Assembly (NCBI GenBank): GCA_029204225.1
Contig: CM055095.1
Location: 77,509,488 to 77,573,487 of the forward strand
Length of the DNA: 64,000 bases
Origin: Diphasiastrum complanatum
Taxonomy: Eukaryota > Streptophyta > Lycopodiopsida > Lycopodiales > Lycopodiaceae
Direction: 5' to 3'
The notes under the pieces are model-generated. The model did not search any database, had not been told where the DNA came from, and worked only from the letters and a program-made list of their open reading frames with translations. A program made the translations under genes and the position numbers. Positions 23,421 to 36,430 of the stretch are shown here, piece by piece (position 1 is the first letter of the stretch; every line of letters begins with the position of its first letter).

Positions 23421-23624
23421 CAGCAACATGGAGGGGCATGCGCAATGCGTTGTCTCGCAAAAAACTTAAAAATAAAAAGAATGTCGTGCCATAGACCATG
23501 GGGAGGGAGAGGATGGCTAAGTAGATCATCAATTGCCCGCTCTGAGCATCATCCAAGAGTCTCAACCACAAGTTGTCACCTAGATTGGACGCCCGTCAAC
23601 GACGAGCATACCCACTAGTAACAA

Positions 23625-23880
23625 CTAAGCTTCAGGTTAATCGTCGAGAAAAACTTGTTGGCTACAGAGTAATACATCCTGAAATGATATTGTTGTGTTA
23701 ATCTGATCATACGCTGACCCATTGATGATTGCATGTCAGTGGTGAAAGCATGACATTAATCTACTTAATTTACTAGATCCGTCCTACAGTAGGTAGCCAT
23801 CATTCTAACTATAAATGTATGTACAGAGAGTAGGTGGACTGTCAACATCGCGACGTGGGTCAGATTTCTGGTTGACAGTA
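23625..23880. repeat. direct repeat, copy 1
   Basis: This matches 25190-25460 with scattered differences. Shared words include AACTTGTTGGCTACA, GATGATTGCATGTCAGTG, CGTCCTACAGTAGGTAGCC and GTAGGTGGACTGTCAA. The two copies bracket about 1.3 kb containing a copia remnant. Confidence 0.8.
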
Positions 23881-24105
23881 TCAAAAAATACCATGTATCA
23901 AAAATTATACACTGACTCAAAAAATTATACAATGACTCAAAAAATTACGGATTTTTCGAGTCGATCCGGTATCGAAAAATTGAAAAATACGAGTCGATCT
24001 TCGGCTATAAAATTCGAGTCATCTCTTTTTAGGTTTTCTGGTATAAATATATACATGAGATGTCGAGTAAGTTGATGTTGAGCAATGGAATGAAGTAAGT
24101 CAAGT

Positions 24106-24165
24106 ACTTCGATGTCGGGTACTTTGATGTTGAATACTTCAATGTCGGGCACTTCGATGAAGTCG
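24106..24165. repeat. four 15-bp tandem units in a TCGA-rich block
   Basis: Four units of 15 bases start with ACTT(C/T)(G/A)ATG at 24106, 24121, 24136 and 24151. The surrounding 23940-24300 is unusually rich in GTCGA and TTCGA words. No gene is recognised. Confidence 0.75.
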
Positions 24166-24547
24166 ATGTCGATGGAGTCAGTTGAGTGAGTTGATGAGAA
24201 AGTTGAAGAAGTCGAATGTAGTAAGTTGGTGTATATACATGGGGAAGTCGAAGTCGGATTTCAGACTTCGAAGACTTATGAGGCTTCGAAGTCGAGAGTC
24301 GGCTATGGCTCAACGAGACCATGCCAAATTGATGGGAGCTCTTGGATGATCCACCATCTTCAACACACACACACACTTTATCTCTTCTCTCTCCCCTTCC
24401 CCACACACTCTCTCTCATCCCAATTCACCTTTCTCAAACCCCCTCTCTATCCTTTCCTCTCTTTCTCACCAAAAATGCTAATTCTCTCTCTTGTACCTAC
24501 ACAAGCAACCCTCTTACTTCTGTCTCTAACTCGGCCTTCTTAGCAGT

Positions 24548-24927
24548 CTGAACATCACGAATGTGGCCGATTTGAGAGTCTTTGATATTGGGCAAATGCC
24601 TTGCCATCCCCCAATCTCCATTTGGTGATGATAGCTGCATCACCCTCTAGCTTGACCTCTATGCCATCAACGATGTCCCACAGTTCTTTGGCAAGTAGAA
24701 CTACTTTCATCTTGAACTTTCAAATATGGTAGTTATCTCCATCGAGTTTGTCGATCAGAGATGAACTAGAAGATGGATCCATTATGGTGTAGAGAGCAAG
24801 ATCATTGTTAGAAACAACGATATCAAAATATTGTTGGGTGTGCACTTGTTGAAACAATGTCTTGGTAGAAACAAGACTGATAACCTGCAATAGAATGCAG
24901 ATTACTGAACCACCCGCTTTGATACCA
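24548..24927 (-). pseudogene. Ty1/copia 5' end: primer site and start of gag
   Basis: On the minus strand a primer-binding-like word TGGTATCAAAGC (24927-24916; the common form is TGGTATCAGAGC) is followed by a leader. A gag start then reads LIDKLDGDNYHIWKFKMKV and KLEGDAAIITKWRL, the copia gag N-terminal (DUF4219/UBN2) pattern. It breaks off at about 24548. The same family is present in plus orientation at 28.9-30.4 kb, where gag reads KLEGDVAIITKWRL. Confidence 0.7.
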
Positions 24928-25189
24928 TGTCGGATGATCAAAGGTGTAGCAGAATTGATATCGGATTGGTAGAGCGCTATGATAACAGCAGCTTTGATAT
25001 CAAATCTAAAACGGTGTGATAGCAACAAAAGTTGAGAACGGATGGTTTGCGGATCGAAAATACAGCAATTACCAGCAAATGATCAAGATCAATGAACAAT
25101 AGCAATGCGCAATAGAACAAAGCAAAGGTGTAGACAAAAACTTGCACTCTAATTGATTGGAAAAATTGAGTACAAGAGCTTGAAGGCGC
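24928..25189 (-). other. partial LTR of the copia remnant
   Basis: This lies directly outside the primer site, where the 5' LTR should end. It starts TGTCGGATG on the plus strand. Its outer part is cut off by direct-repeat copy 2. Confidence 0.4.
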
Positions 25190-26300
<1,111 letters not shown>

Positions 26301-27299
26301 TTGAGCATAGGCTCAGTGAATCAACAGTTTTGCCACTCTATTAGTGCTAGTTAAAGGAAATGATGTTCGTTGAGGTTGGAATATTATGTTGAATGATGGA
26401 ACGGGGAGAGCAGAAGTATCAATATTAGTGGATGACATGATGGCAGGTAAATTAGGCAAATATGTAGATAAGATGGTTGGATAGTGTATCAGAAAGTTGG
26501 AAGAAAGTTTGATCAAGGAAAAATTTCACAAGAGCTTCGCTAGTACTAATGAGAAATGCACTCGAATTTGGCCCATTATATAGGCAAATTTGGAGGGTCT
26601 ATTAAACAAAGTGCTTGTTTGGCTTATCAGTTCTAGACGAAAATTGACAAGCATGTGCAATATTGTAAAAATAGCTTCCAAAAATCTCAATGAAGGTTCC
26701 TGGCCAATGGTGTAGCTTGGCGAAGGTTCTTTAGATCTGGCTAAACCCTCTAACTTCAACTCTCGCACAAAAGACTACATTTAATGACTTTTTTCAGGGT
26801 TTTGACCCTCGCCTAACCTAATTTTGCTGCTCTGATTCCATCTATCAGATCGAAAAAGGTTCATAATGACTACTTGATGCTCAGCAAAGGTTCTTTTTGT
26901 GACTTAGAGCTGAACTCTTACCTGGCTAAAAATTGGTACTTCTGCTACAAACCAACCTTCACCCAACTCAATATAGGTAAATTTGAGTAGGATGAGGGTT
27001 AATATGACTATTTGAATCAAAATCTAGTTCTGATAGTGGTATTTGGATCTTTTTTTTTTCCACAAAATTCATTCTTGAATTTTTTTTGTTTTTTTTATCT
27101 TTTTTTGATCTTATGACTATTCTGACTTTTGCTCATCATTTTCATCTTTTTTAATTTTGTTTGTATATTTACTATCTTTTTACAAAAAAAGTAAAAAAAC
27201 AAGTACTGAAAAATAACAAAATAAATAAAATCAAATAAAAAGTAAAACTATTCAAAGGACAATTAAATAGGCACAACAAGCTGCCAAAACTTGTATAAT
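26301..27299 (-). other. 3' non-coding part of a gypsy element
   Basis: This follows the integrase remnant in the minus direction. It shares (G/A)AAGGTTCTTT words (about 26720 and 26890) with the 57.4-58.0 kb leader and the 37.7-38.0 kb block. Long non-coding flanks around the coding part are typical of Tat-like gypsy elements. No LTR boundary could be set. Confidence 0.35.
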
Positions 27300-28250
27300 T
27301 GGTTGCCATTCACAAATATCAAATCTTCTACCATCCAGGTATTCCAATACCAGTGCTCCATACTATAAAATCTCTTTGACTCTATATGGTCCTTCACCTA
27401 TGAATTTTAACTTTTCTTTGATCAATTTTGTATTACACATCATCTTGTTTGAATAATCTGCTTGTCCATTATCCCTCGGTTAGTATAGAGTACTAAACCA
27501 AATTATGGATCTTCCATTAAATACTTGATCATTGCATTGACAAAATGGGTATCATGATCACTAACGATTTCAACTAGATAGCCAAATCAGATAATAATGT
27601 TCTCATACAAAAATTTGGTGGTCAATTTTGCATCAGCAACCTGCACAACTCTTGCCTCCACCCATTTCGTCATGTAATCTGTTGCTATGATGATGTTTCT
27701 AGCTTGAGTACCTCGGACTGCAGGATGTATAGGGCCAACATAATCAAGACCCCACTTTTCAAAAGATACTTGTGCTAAGACTGGATGTAATGGCTCATAA
27801 TTTTGTTTTTTTTTGGACAAAATGCACATTGACAAAACATCAAAAGACTGAATATATTTTTCTGTATTCTTATGAAGCATAGACCACCAGCATCTTGATT
27901 GTAAAATTTTACAAACAGTAATACTAGCTGCAAAATGACCTCCTCCCATTTCATCATGTGATAACATGAGTAAATCAAGTATTTTGTATGGTAAAATACA
28001 TCTTCGAAGAATATCATCAACTCCTCGTCGATACAATTGTCCACAACGATCAATTGATACGATTGTGCTTTTATGATCAATCTTCATTGTTGAACTTTCG
28101 ACAATAATTAATTTTGTAGACCCATCATCAAATATTCAACAATGTCTACTGCCCATTCAAGTACTGCTTCCGCATAAAATAATGCAACATCTAGTAGTTC
28201 ATCATCTACTTCTGTATTAACTAGTGTTGATTGTATCATTTAAACATGAT
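27300..28250 (-). pseudogene. Ty3/gypsy integrase fragment with end of RNase H
   Basis: Read downward. About 28210-28100 gives an RNase H end with stops. The open part 28087-27587 then carries the integrase finger (SHDEMGGGHFAASIT, CWWSMLHKNTEKYIQSFDVL) and core (FEKWGLDYVGPIHP, NIIIATDYMTKWVEA), including the first catalytic Asp in GLDYVGP. The frame breaks at about 27590, and traces of the second Asp region (EIVSDHDTHF) follow at about 27560. Stops farther down make it non-functional. The GLDYVGP core and ATDYMTKW are typical of Tat/Athila-like gypsy elements. Confidence 0.8.
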
Positions 28251-28419
28251 CGAAAGATAATGTTGTTTACCCTTCTAAACCACAACTCAAAAATCAAACT
28301 TAGATAGTAAAATTACTATCTTACAATGCATCTTGTATTGCATGTCTTGTTCACTAAATACATCAAAGAATGATGATCTATATAAAATGCTATAAAGTTT
28401 TAACACGTGTGAACTTTCC

Positions 28420-28910
28420 AACACACCATTGAAGGATCTTGTGGGGTGTTGTGATTACACATGAATGATCAAACAACAATCTTACTTGACATTCAAGACA
28501 AGAGCACAAAAGCATATCATACACTCAAAAAACTAAGTACTCACTATGAGAGATAATGTTCAAAAAAATTTCTAAGTGTTTACTATGAAGAAAACTCCTT
28601 GCTCTCGGGTAGATATATATTACTAGCTGAATCAAGTAAGTAAGGGTTTTTATAATTATCAGAATTTTCGGTAGCCAACATAATCACACTCAAAATTCAA
28701 GCTGAAGTAATCACGTCAAGCCATTGTACTCACTGTTGATATTAATCAGAGTGCAATTTTATGTCTCACTATTGTATTGCTCATTTGTGCACTTTGTATG
28801 AATGATTCATCTTGAATATTTCTGCTGCTAACTGTTGCATTTTCGATCCTACATGCCTACGCTCAAAGCTTCGAGCTTCCACTGCCAGTCATCCCCACAT
28901 TTTACGACAT
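28420..28910 (+). other. probable 5' LTR of the following copia element
   Basis: This sits directly upstream of a primer-binding-type word, TGGTATCAGAGCGG (28911-28924). Parts resemble, in reverse complement, the LTR remnant at 24928-25189. No second LTR of this copy is present, so the outer edge is a guess. Confidence 0.4.
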
Positions 28911-30395
28911 GGTATCAGAGCGGACATTTCAGTAATCTGCATTTCTACTGCGAATTATCAGTCTTGTTTCTACCAAGACGTCTTTCTGGCAAATGTACAA
29001 CCAACAATATACCATCTCTAGAAATTCAAGATGAAGGTTATACTACTAGCCAAAAAACTATGGGACATAGTTAATGGCACAGAGCTCAAACTAGAAGGTG
29101 ATGTAGCCATCATCACCAAGTGGAGACTAAGAGATGGCAAAGCATTTGCCATGATCACTCTCAACATCAAGGATACTCAGATCAGCCACATACATGCTGC
29201 TCAGACTGCCAAGGATGCATTGGACATCCTAGCAACCCTCTACAATATCAGGGATGTGACTTCCAAGCTACACTTGAGGAAAAAATTCTTCACCTTGAGA
29301 ATGTCTGATGCAGAGAGTGTTTCGAGTCATCTCAACACTTTCAAAAATGTTCTAGAGCAAATGATTGCAACTGGCTCAGTCATAAAAGATTCTAATGCTC
29401 TCATGACTCTATTAACGAATCTACTTGAAGCCTACGAAAATTGGGTCATGGCGATTTCGACCCAAGAGCACCTCACTCTATTAAGAGTAATTTCGTTGTT
29501 CCTACAATGGGAGATCATAAGATCTGTATCCTCCTCAGGCTCAAGATCGGATCCTCAAGCTCTATATTCCAAATTAGAAGTTTAGATCTAAGAGATCTAT
29601 AAAGACAGGTTATACTGACAAGAAGAGCAATTGGACCAAATTCCGATTCATGATTGAATTCAACCTCTTCATCATTCCAACAGTGCAAAAACTATTTTGT
29701 AGATAATGTAAGAGGACTTGCCATAAAATCAAGGACTGCCGAACTTTGAAGTACAACAACAAAAAGAAGAAGCAATTCCAACAACAAGCACACAGTGTAA
29801 CAACCAGTTACTCAATCCAGTCACAAGATGAAGACGAAGTTGCGTTCATGACCAAAGTTGGAGAACAACAAAATATCGATTCATGGTATCTAAATTCTGG
29901 AACAACTCAACACATGACTCACCATCGCGACTGGTTCAAAGACTATAAGTCATTCACCCACTCTCGAGTTGTGCAACTTGGAGACAACTCATCACATTCA
30001 ATCAAAGGTGAAGGAATAGTCAGAGTTAAATTCCAGAAAGGTGAAGTCAAGTTGTTGTCTAACGTTCTTCACATTCCAAATCTGACCAAAAGTCTGCTCT
30101 CAGTTAGCAAAATCACCCATTCAGGCCAGAGGGTCGAATTTGATACAGACAGCTCCAAAATTCTTGACAAATCCCGGAAGGTTCTAGCCTTTAGAAGAAG
30201 CAGCAGCTATCTTTACAAACTCAGCCACTGCTACTCTTCTAACAATCGAGCTCTTCACATAGTCGCTTCTGAATCAACTAATATGTTGTGGCATTTCAGA
30301 CTTGGCCATCAAAATTTCAACAATATTCAGCAAATGTCTGCTCAGGGTCTAGTACAAGATCTGCCTTCTGTCAGGAAGCCTACGCCACAGTTATC
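28911..30395 (+). pseudogene. Ty1/copia element, 5' half: primer site, gag, protease, pre-integrase
   Basis: The primer site TGGTATCAGAGCGG starts at 28911. Gag runs 29031-29585 (KLEGDVAIITKWRL, then the UBN2 block with LHLRKKFFTLRMSD). A degraded CCHC knuckle is at about 29700 (CKRTCHKIKDC). The next frame, 29746 to about 30390, has the protease region SWYLNSGTTQHMT, where the usual catalytic DSG reads NSG. It continues with VLHIPNLTKSLLSVSKI and a gag-pre-integrase block ending WHFRLGHQNFNNIQQM. The element is cut at about 30395, where gypsy gag sequence on the other strand begins, and integrase, RT and RNase H are missing. Lost catalytic Asp, frame breaks and truncation make it dead. Confidence 0.85.
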
Positions 30396-31030
30396 ACATA
30401 GAGGTGGGATGTGAGCTTATCGAAACAATAGATGCTAGGATGTCTTCCAGCACAAACAAAATAGCCCCTCAAGGTGGGCATGGGTTGTGCCGCATAGCTT
30501 ACTGGTGGTTTGGATCATAAGCGACAGTCATAGCTTCATATTGGTATGTCGGGTCCACTTGATAACTAGCATCGGGCATTTCTTCAATGCAATATGCAGC
30601 AGGATCAACGTAGCCAAGATCAATCATTTGGGTAGGTACTTGTGGCAAAGGTGGATTTACTACATAAGGCTCTCTAGGCTGAAATTGATGTGGGCTTGGG
30701 GGCCTTGGCTGGAAATGTCTTGGTTGCTGAAAAGTCTGTTGTGGCTTGAAAGGGGGTGGACTAGGGGGTCGGTATGGCCTATACATTGGTCTTGTAGCTT
30801 GTGGAAAATATGTCTTCACATGGCACTCGTTGGCAGTATGGTTTTGGGAACAGATAGGGAACCACACATTTTCTCGAGAATGATAGGTCTTTTCCGCCAT
30901 ATCTTTAAGCACCTTTTGGAATTCAGTTGTAAGCTTATCCATTTGGGCTTGCTGATTTTTTTGCCGATTGTCCATATGGTGTAGCAACTCAGTGGAATGA
31001 GAACTAGATGTGAAAAATTTCACCTAGTTT
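30396..31030 (-). pseudogene. second, displaced copy of gypsy gag C-terminal region
   Basis: This is a near-copy of 33815-34445, in the same orientation. It is Pro/Gln-rich (RPMYRPYRPPSPPPFKP) with a degraded CCHC segment (CSQNHTANECHVKTYFP). It follows directly after an RNase H stretch of the neighbouring gypsy copy, with no LTR between. That order, RNase H then gag, cannot come from one linear element and implies rearrangement between two copies. Confidence 0.75.
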
Positions 31031-34000
31031 TGCTATTTTGGTCATATTTGTATATTTGGCAATTGAGGCCACTTTTCATATTAGACTTAGAGTTTAACTT
31101 TTCAAAGTTATATTGGTCTAAAAGCATGATAATGGTGAAATTTTTGAACCGCATACACCATAGCAAGTGCTTTCCTCTTAGTAGTGGTATAATTCCTCTC
31201 GGCTGGGATCAGTTTTTGACTCAAGAATCAGATAGGGTAATCCTTGGAACCCTCACCAGGTTGCATCAGGCATATTTGGATGCATCTGTGTGCACATCAA
31301 ATTCCTTGGAATAATCTGGTGCTCACAAAATGGGGGCACTGGCTAAGGCATGTTTGAGGTCTTTAAACGCATGGCCATGTTCCTCTACCCATTTTAGATC
31401 TATGGTTAACCGGTACATCTAGGCTTTTCTACAAAGTCACATACGTGATAGCGTGGCCCATAAAAACCAGGACCTCACACATAGTTCTAGGGATGGGCAT
31501 CTCTATAATGACTTTTACCTTTTCAGGATCAATAGCAATTCCATTTTGGGATATGATGTGTCCTAGGACAACACCATGAGTAACCCAGATCTGGCATTTC
31601 TTAGGGTTTAGGGAGATACCATACCTCTGGCACTGAATGTATATTTTTTCAAATAGCTAAATGTCTAGATGCTTCAGAGGGGACTCCTAGATCATCTAAG
31701 TAGACTTCTAGCATGTCTCCTATCAGGTCCGTAAAGGCTGCTTGCATGATGCGTTGGAAGGTACTAGGAGCGTTACACAGTCCAAAGGGCATCACCTTCC
31801 AACAAAACGTCCCCCATTCCATGGCAAAAGCAGTTTTGTGTTGATCTTCAAGCACGATTTCTATTATATTGTAACCGCTAAAGTCGTCTAAGAAGGAATA
31901 AGTCTCATCTCCAGCTAGATTTTCTAATATGGCTTCTCCAAATGGAATATGAAAATGGTCACGTTTGGTGACAACATTAAGCTTCTTGAAGTCTACACAG
32001 ATACTAAGCTTCCTGTTTTTCTTGGGTACAATTACGATAGTTGACACCCATTTCGTATGTTCAAGCTCATAGATGAATCCGGCCTCTATTAGGCTTTGTA
32101 ACTCTTCCTTGATCTTGGCTCAGTATATGGGACTGCATCTATAGGGCCGACTAGCTACCGGGGTAGCATCAGGTATTAGAGGTATGAGATGTACGGCAAC
32201 CGTGGGACTCACTCCTTTCATGTCTTTGTATGACCATGCAAAAACATGGCGATACTGTCGAAGCAGTTTTTCTAAGGCTCTACTCTACTCTTGATTAAGG
32301 TGAGCTCCAATATGGACAATTCTATCCTCATTTTCATCAGAGTTTTTCAAATTAATGTGACCGTTTGGGTTGGTCCATCAAAAGGTGCATCCCCCTAAGG
32401 TTCTCATTGGGTTTGAGGCAACTGAATAATAACATCCTCAATCGTATAGTCCTTGAAGTATTGTGGCATATCGAGACCCTCTGGTGCGTACGACACTTTA
32501 GGCTTGCTTGTCCTCACGAACTTGGAAGTATAGGGTTTGGTAGCAGATGGTGAAGATGCTGGCCTAGAAGGTTCATCATCGCATACCTGCGACCAATCCT
32601 TGGGTGGTTCCATTACAATAGGACGTTTCATTTTTTCTTTCATAGCCAGTTTGCATTTTAAAGCGTCAATAGGAAATGATGGTTGGACTTTTCGTAGATA
32701 GGGTCTAGCGTCAGGTATGTCATGCAAGAGAGAGAGTCTCTATTGTGAAAAGGGTTTCAGACTCATGGATATCCCACTCAACAGCAGGTTTTTTAACATG
32801 GTAAGTCTTAATTGGCTCGGTCTTTACCTTGCTTACTGTTTCCAATGGTGATAACGGCTTAGGAGACTCTAGAATAAGACATTGTGGAAGTGCTCCCATG
32901 TATTCTAAAATTGCCATGTCAAAAATTTCCTCCAAGTCATGGGGTAGATGGGATTATAAAACACTTTTGTCATCTACATACAACGAAACTGATTTATTAG
33001 TTAGTAGCCAAGCAACGTTCAGCAACTCATCATTGTGCGAGGGAATTTCAATATATCAAACATTAAAGATAGGTGTATCCAAAGTGATTGATTGATGATA
33101 TCTGTAGGATGTGTGTAGTGCCCCATTTCTTGAGTTTCATGGTATGGTGCTAATAGCACACTTTGATCGGCCATTCAAAGCTGACAATTAGGTCTATTCA
33201 AGTGATCTTGTAGCCCCCATCTTTCATTAAGGACATGGATATAATATTGACTCCCGATCCTCCATCCAGTATAGTGGATACTACTCATGAGTTTGCGTGG
33301 GTGGTTGGTAGCTCGATGTTTTCTTGCTCACTTAATGGATTGGTGAGATGTAAGGTAACTTCAGGGAGTTCAAGAGTAATATCTTGAGTCTTGTACATGG
33401 TGCCTAACTCTTGTCTCCATTTTCCAGTGTATTTCCACAATACGCGGAAGGGCAGAGTGGCATTGACCTGTAGTAGGTCACCCCATACTTCAGCGCCTTC
33501 TATCGTCGTGTCGTCCGGAGTGGGTCATACTAATGGTGGAGTCATGTGTGTCTCATTATCAACATCTTACAGTTGTTTCTGGAACTCATCTCGGAGTTTA
33601 ATTTGCTCGGTAGGATTTGGATAGAGTAGGGGAGTGGAGTTTTCACTGGTTATGGCAGGTTGTTTGGCAGGTCATCTATCTGTCCTCTGGCTTGCTACTC
33701 TGTTTTGAGCTCTAGTCATGACCATGGCTGGTAAGGTCTCAACTTGGACTAAATGAACTGGGACATAAGGTTTTGGTCGATTCGAGAAGTCCTTTGTATG
33801 GTGGTCAATTCCGCAATTGTCACATAAGGGTGGGAACTTGAGCTTATTAGGGCAACGGATGCTAGGATGTCTGCCGGCACACACAAAATAGCCTCTCAAG
33901 GTAGGCATGGTTTGTGCTGCATAACTTACTTGTGGAGCTATGTAGTATTGTTGGTTTGGGTCATAAGCGACACTTGTAGCATCATACTAGTATGTTGGGT

Positions 34001-34860
34001 CTATTTGATAACTAGCAGCTTGGGGTTCTTCAACATAATATGTAGCTGGATCAACATAGCCAAGATTGATCATGTGAACAAGTGCTTGTGGCTGGGGCTG
34101 ATTTACAACATAAGGCTATTTCGATTGAAACTTATTTGGGCTTGGGGGTCGTGGTTGGAATTGTCCTGGTCACTGATAGTTCTGTGGTGGACCAGAGGGT
34201 CAGTATGGCCTATACATCGGTCTAGCAGCTTGTGGGAAATATGTCTTCATATGTGGGCACTCATTGGCAATATGGTTTTGTGAACAAGTAGGACACCACA
34301 CATTTTTTTGGGAAGGATAGGTATTGTCTGCCATATCTTTAAGTACTTTTTGAAAATCAACTGAGAGCTTATCCATTTGAGCTTGCTGAGTTTTCTACCG
34401 AGTATCCATATGAGGTAGCAGCTCGGTGAAATTGGAACGAGAGGTGAATCATTTTTAACGGGAGCCTTCCCCTTGTGATCACAATGATCGTACTCTTAGA
34501 TCCTTCATCCTCCTCTCTAATGGCATCATCCATTACGTCTTTCAGTTGGTCATAAGAGTCAGTTGGTTTAAGTTCTCGTCAGATAGATTTAGGAAAACCT
34601 ATCAAGAAGAGTTTGATGGCCATTTTTTCTGTTATTTTCTCATCAACGCATTCAACTTCGAGGCACTTAAAGCGCTCACTGTAGGTGCATACAGATTTGT
34701 CCCTTCTCATCTTGATATGATATAGTTGAATGAAAGGGCTTTGGGTCAATTTGGAAGGTGATTGGGTTGGATCCTTCATCGTATTTCGGTGCATCGATCC
34801 TAGGGATTCGTCATTTGATTCGTGGAGCAGGGGCACCTTCAGGTTCCTTACTCATGTTGC
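31031..34860 (-). pseudogene. Ty3/gypsy gag-protease-RT-RNase H, decayed
   Basis: Read downward. Gag is at 34860-34470 (KMRRDKSVCTYSERFKCLEV). The Pro/Gln-rich C-terminus runs 34445-33815, with a knuckle at about 33900-33780 (CAGRHPSIRCP, CDNCGIDHHTKD). The protease at about 33300-33180 is seen as ILDGGSGVNIMS. A spacer at 32935-32404 is open but featureless. RT at 32047-31649 has IVPKKNRKLSICVDFKKLN, FLDDFSGYN, FGLCNAPSTFQR and YLDDLGV, so the catalytic DD is present. RNase H/connection pieces run 31640-31040 (RNYTTTKRKALAMVYAVQKF). Stops occur in nearly every segment. The DGGS protease and FSGYN words are typical of Tat/Athila-like gypsy elements. Integrase is missing, because the copy is joined to gag at 31030. 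Confidence 0.85.
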
Positions 34861-36430
34861 CTATAATCAGTCGTCTCACCAGAGTGATCTCACTAGAGTG
34901 ATATTATTGTAAAATTTCACTAGTAAGACATGAATTCAACATCAGAAAGTGTCGCAACAGATACACACATATAGTGGTCTGGAATTTCTTGGTTCACAAA
35001 ACTCAACCAAAACTTGCATAAGCTTCTAAGGTCTCAGAAAATGGTTGACTCAATCAAGGGTGTAGTGTGCGAGTTCTGAATCTCAATATTTTAATAAAAA
35101 ATCAAGGTCTTTGTGGACCAGGCAAAAAAAAATTTCAAAATTTTTCTGATTTCAACCCTCAGATAGATGTTTTTCACTATGGGTGAGTTTCTCAAGCTAT
35201 GTGCGAGTTTTGAAAAGTAGTGCAGATAGTTGTGCGAGTTCTATTTATGAAAAATATGTCACATATAATCAATTTTTCCTATCAAGAAAAATTCGCACAA
35301 GAAGGTATGGATGAGTTGCAATTTTGCTGAGGAAACTAAAAAAAACATGGGCAAATTTCAGTTCTGGTCCTCAGTATGTGTGCGAGTTTAGTTTGACCAA
35401 AAATGACAAAAGTGGCATTGACTACTCACCTAAACTTTTGTCACTGTAAGGAATTCACACAGGTCATTAAGAACTCGTGCAACTGGTTTTTGAGCCATAA
35501 TGATAGTGGGCGAGTTTTGTTTTGATGATTTTTTTAAAAAACTTTGGTTTGAATTGATGTTTTATCTCATTGGAATTAAAAATTTTGTTCAAATCATTTT
35601 ATAGTACAAATTTAAAAAGAGATTAAATTTTTTACATACCTCCAAATATAATTTGTCTCTTTGGTAATTAATGTAATATTTTTTATAGTTCTAATTCATG
35701 ATAATTTTTTTAAAAAATATAATAATATTTTATAAATAAACTTTGAAATATATTATTATTATTATTAAAATATATAGATTAATAAAACTATATCATTATT
35801 CTAAATCATAAAAAACACACCATTCTTAAGATCCATCTAGAACTAAAGAAATAAAAGCAATTCAAAGAGTCGTTCATTTTCTCCAATTTGGAGACAAAAG
35901 AGGACAAAATTTTCATCAGACATTCTCTTCCCTTGCAAATAACCTTCATTGACTTGCAAGCAGGACCATCTTGATTTAGTGCAGCTATAGTTTGAAAGAC
36001 GAAGGTTACTTCATAGCCAATTTTCATAAATTGAAGAAAAAAAAAACTCAAAAATAGTGAAAAAAATCCCTAAAAATCAGAAAATACTGAAAACCAACCT
36101 TCACTTGTGCTACTGTAGCTAGATCTAATCTAGAAAGTCGGGGCTAACCATTCCCATGACAGTGTCCACCGGTAGTTCAGAGGCCTCAGAGTAGTACGGA
36201 CCTTTTCATCTAGGTCATGATGCGAAAAAAAATAATAAATAAATAAGTATAAGAATAAGAGGGGGCCGATTGTACTGTTCCTCTATCTTCTACAACAGAC
36301 GTTCTCAACAACGGATGATTTGTACGCCACTCTACGCATAAATGCATAAACAGATGATTAGTTCCAAAATTTGTGGAACTAATCATCCGTCCGTCTCTCG
36401 ACAGCAAAACAGGTAAAGACCTGCAAAGGT
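34861..36430 (-). other. 5' leader of the gypsy element with repeated GCGAGTT words
   Basis: Non-coding. Between 35060 and 35520 the word GCGAGTT occurs at least six times, with AACTC(G/A)C-type reverse copies nearby. I expect a primer site and LTR farther up but could not place them. Confidence 0.45.
36353..36387. repeat. perfect 14-bp hairpin
   Basis: GATGATTAGTTCCA (36353-36366) and its exact reverse complement (36374-36387) are separated by seven bases. There is no T-run beside it and no gene ends here. Confidence 0.85.

Noticed and set aside
23048-23571. Pro/Gly/Lys-rich frames over the homopurine block
   Set aside because: Homopolymer runs generate them; there is no conserved word.
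27587-28087. Host gene related to retroviral integrase
   Set aside because: Upstream RNase H traces, stops and broken flanks show an ordinary gypsy remnant rather than a domesticated gene.
36353-36387. Hairpin as a transcription terminator or microRNA precursor
   Set aside because: No gene ends here, there is no T-run, and a 14-bp stem is too short for a plant microRNA precursor.
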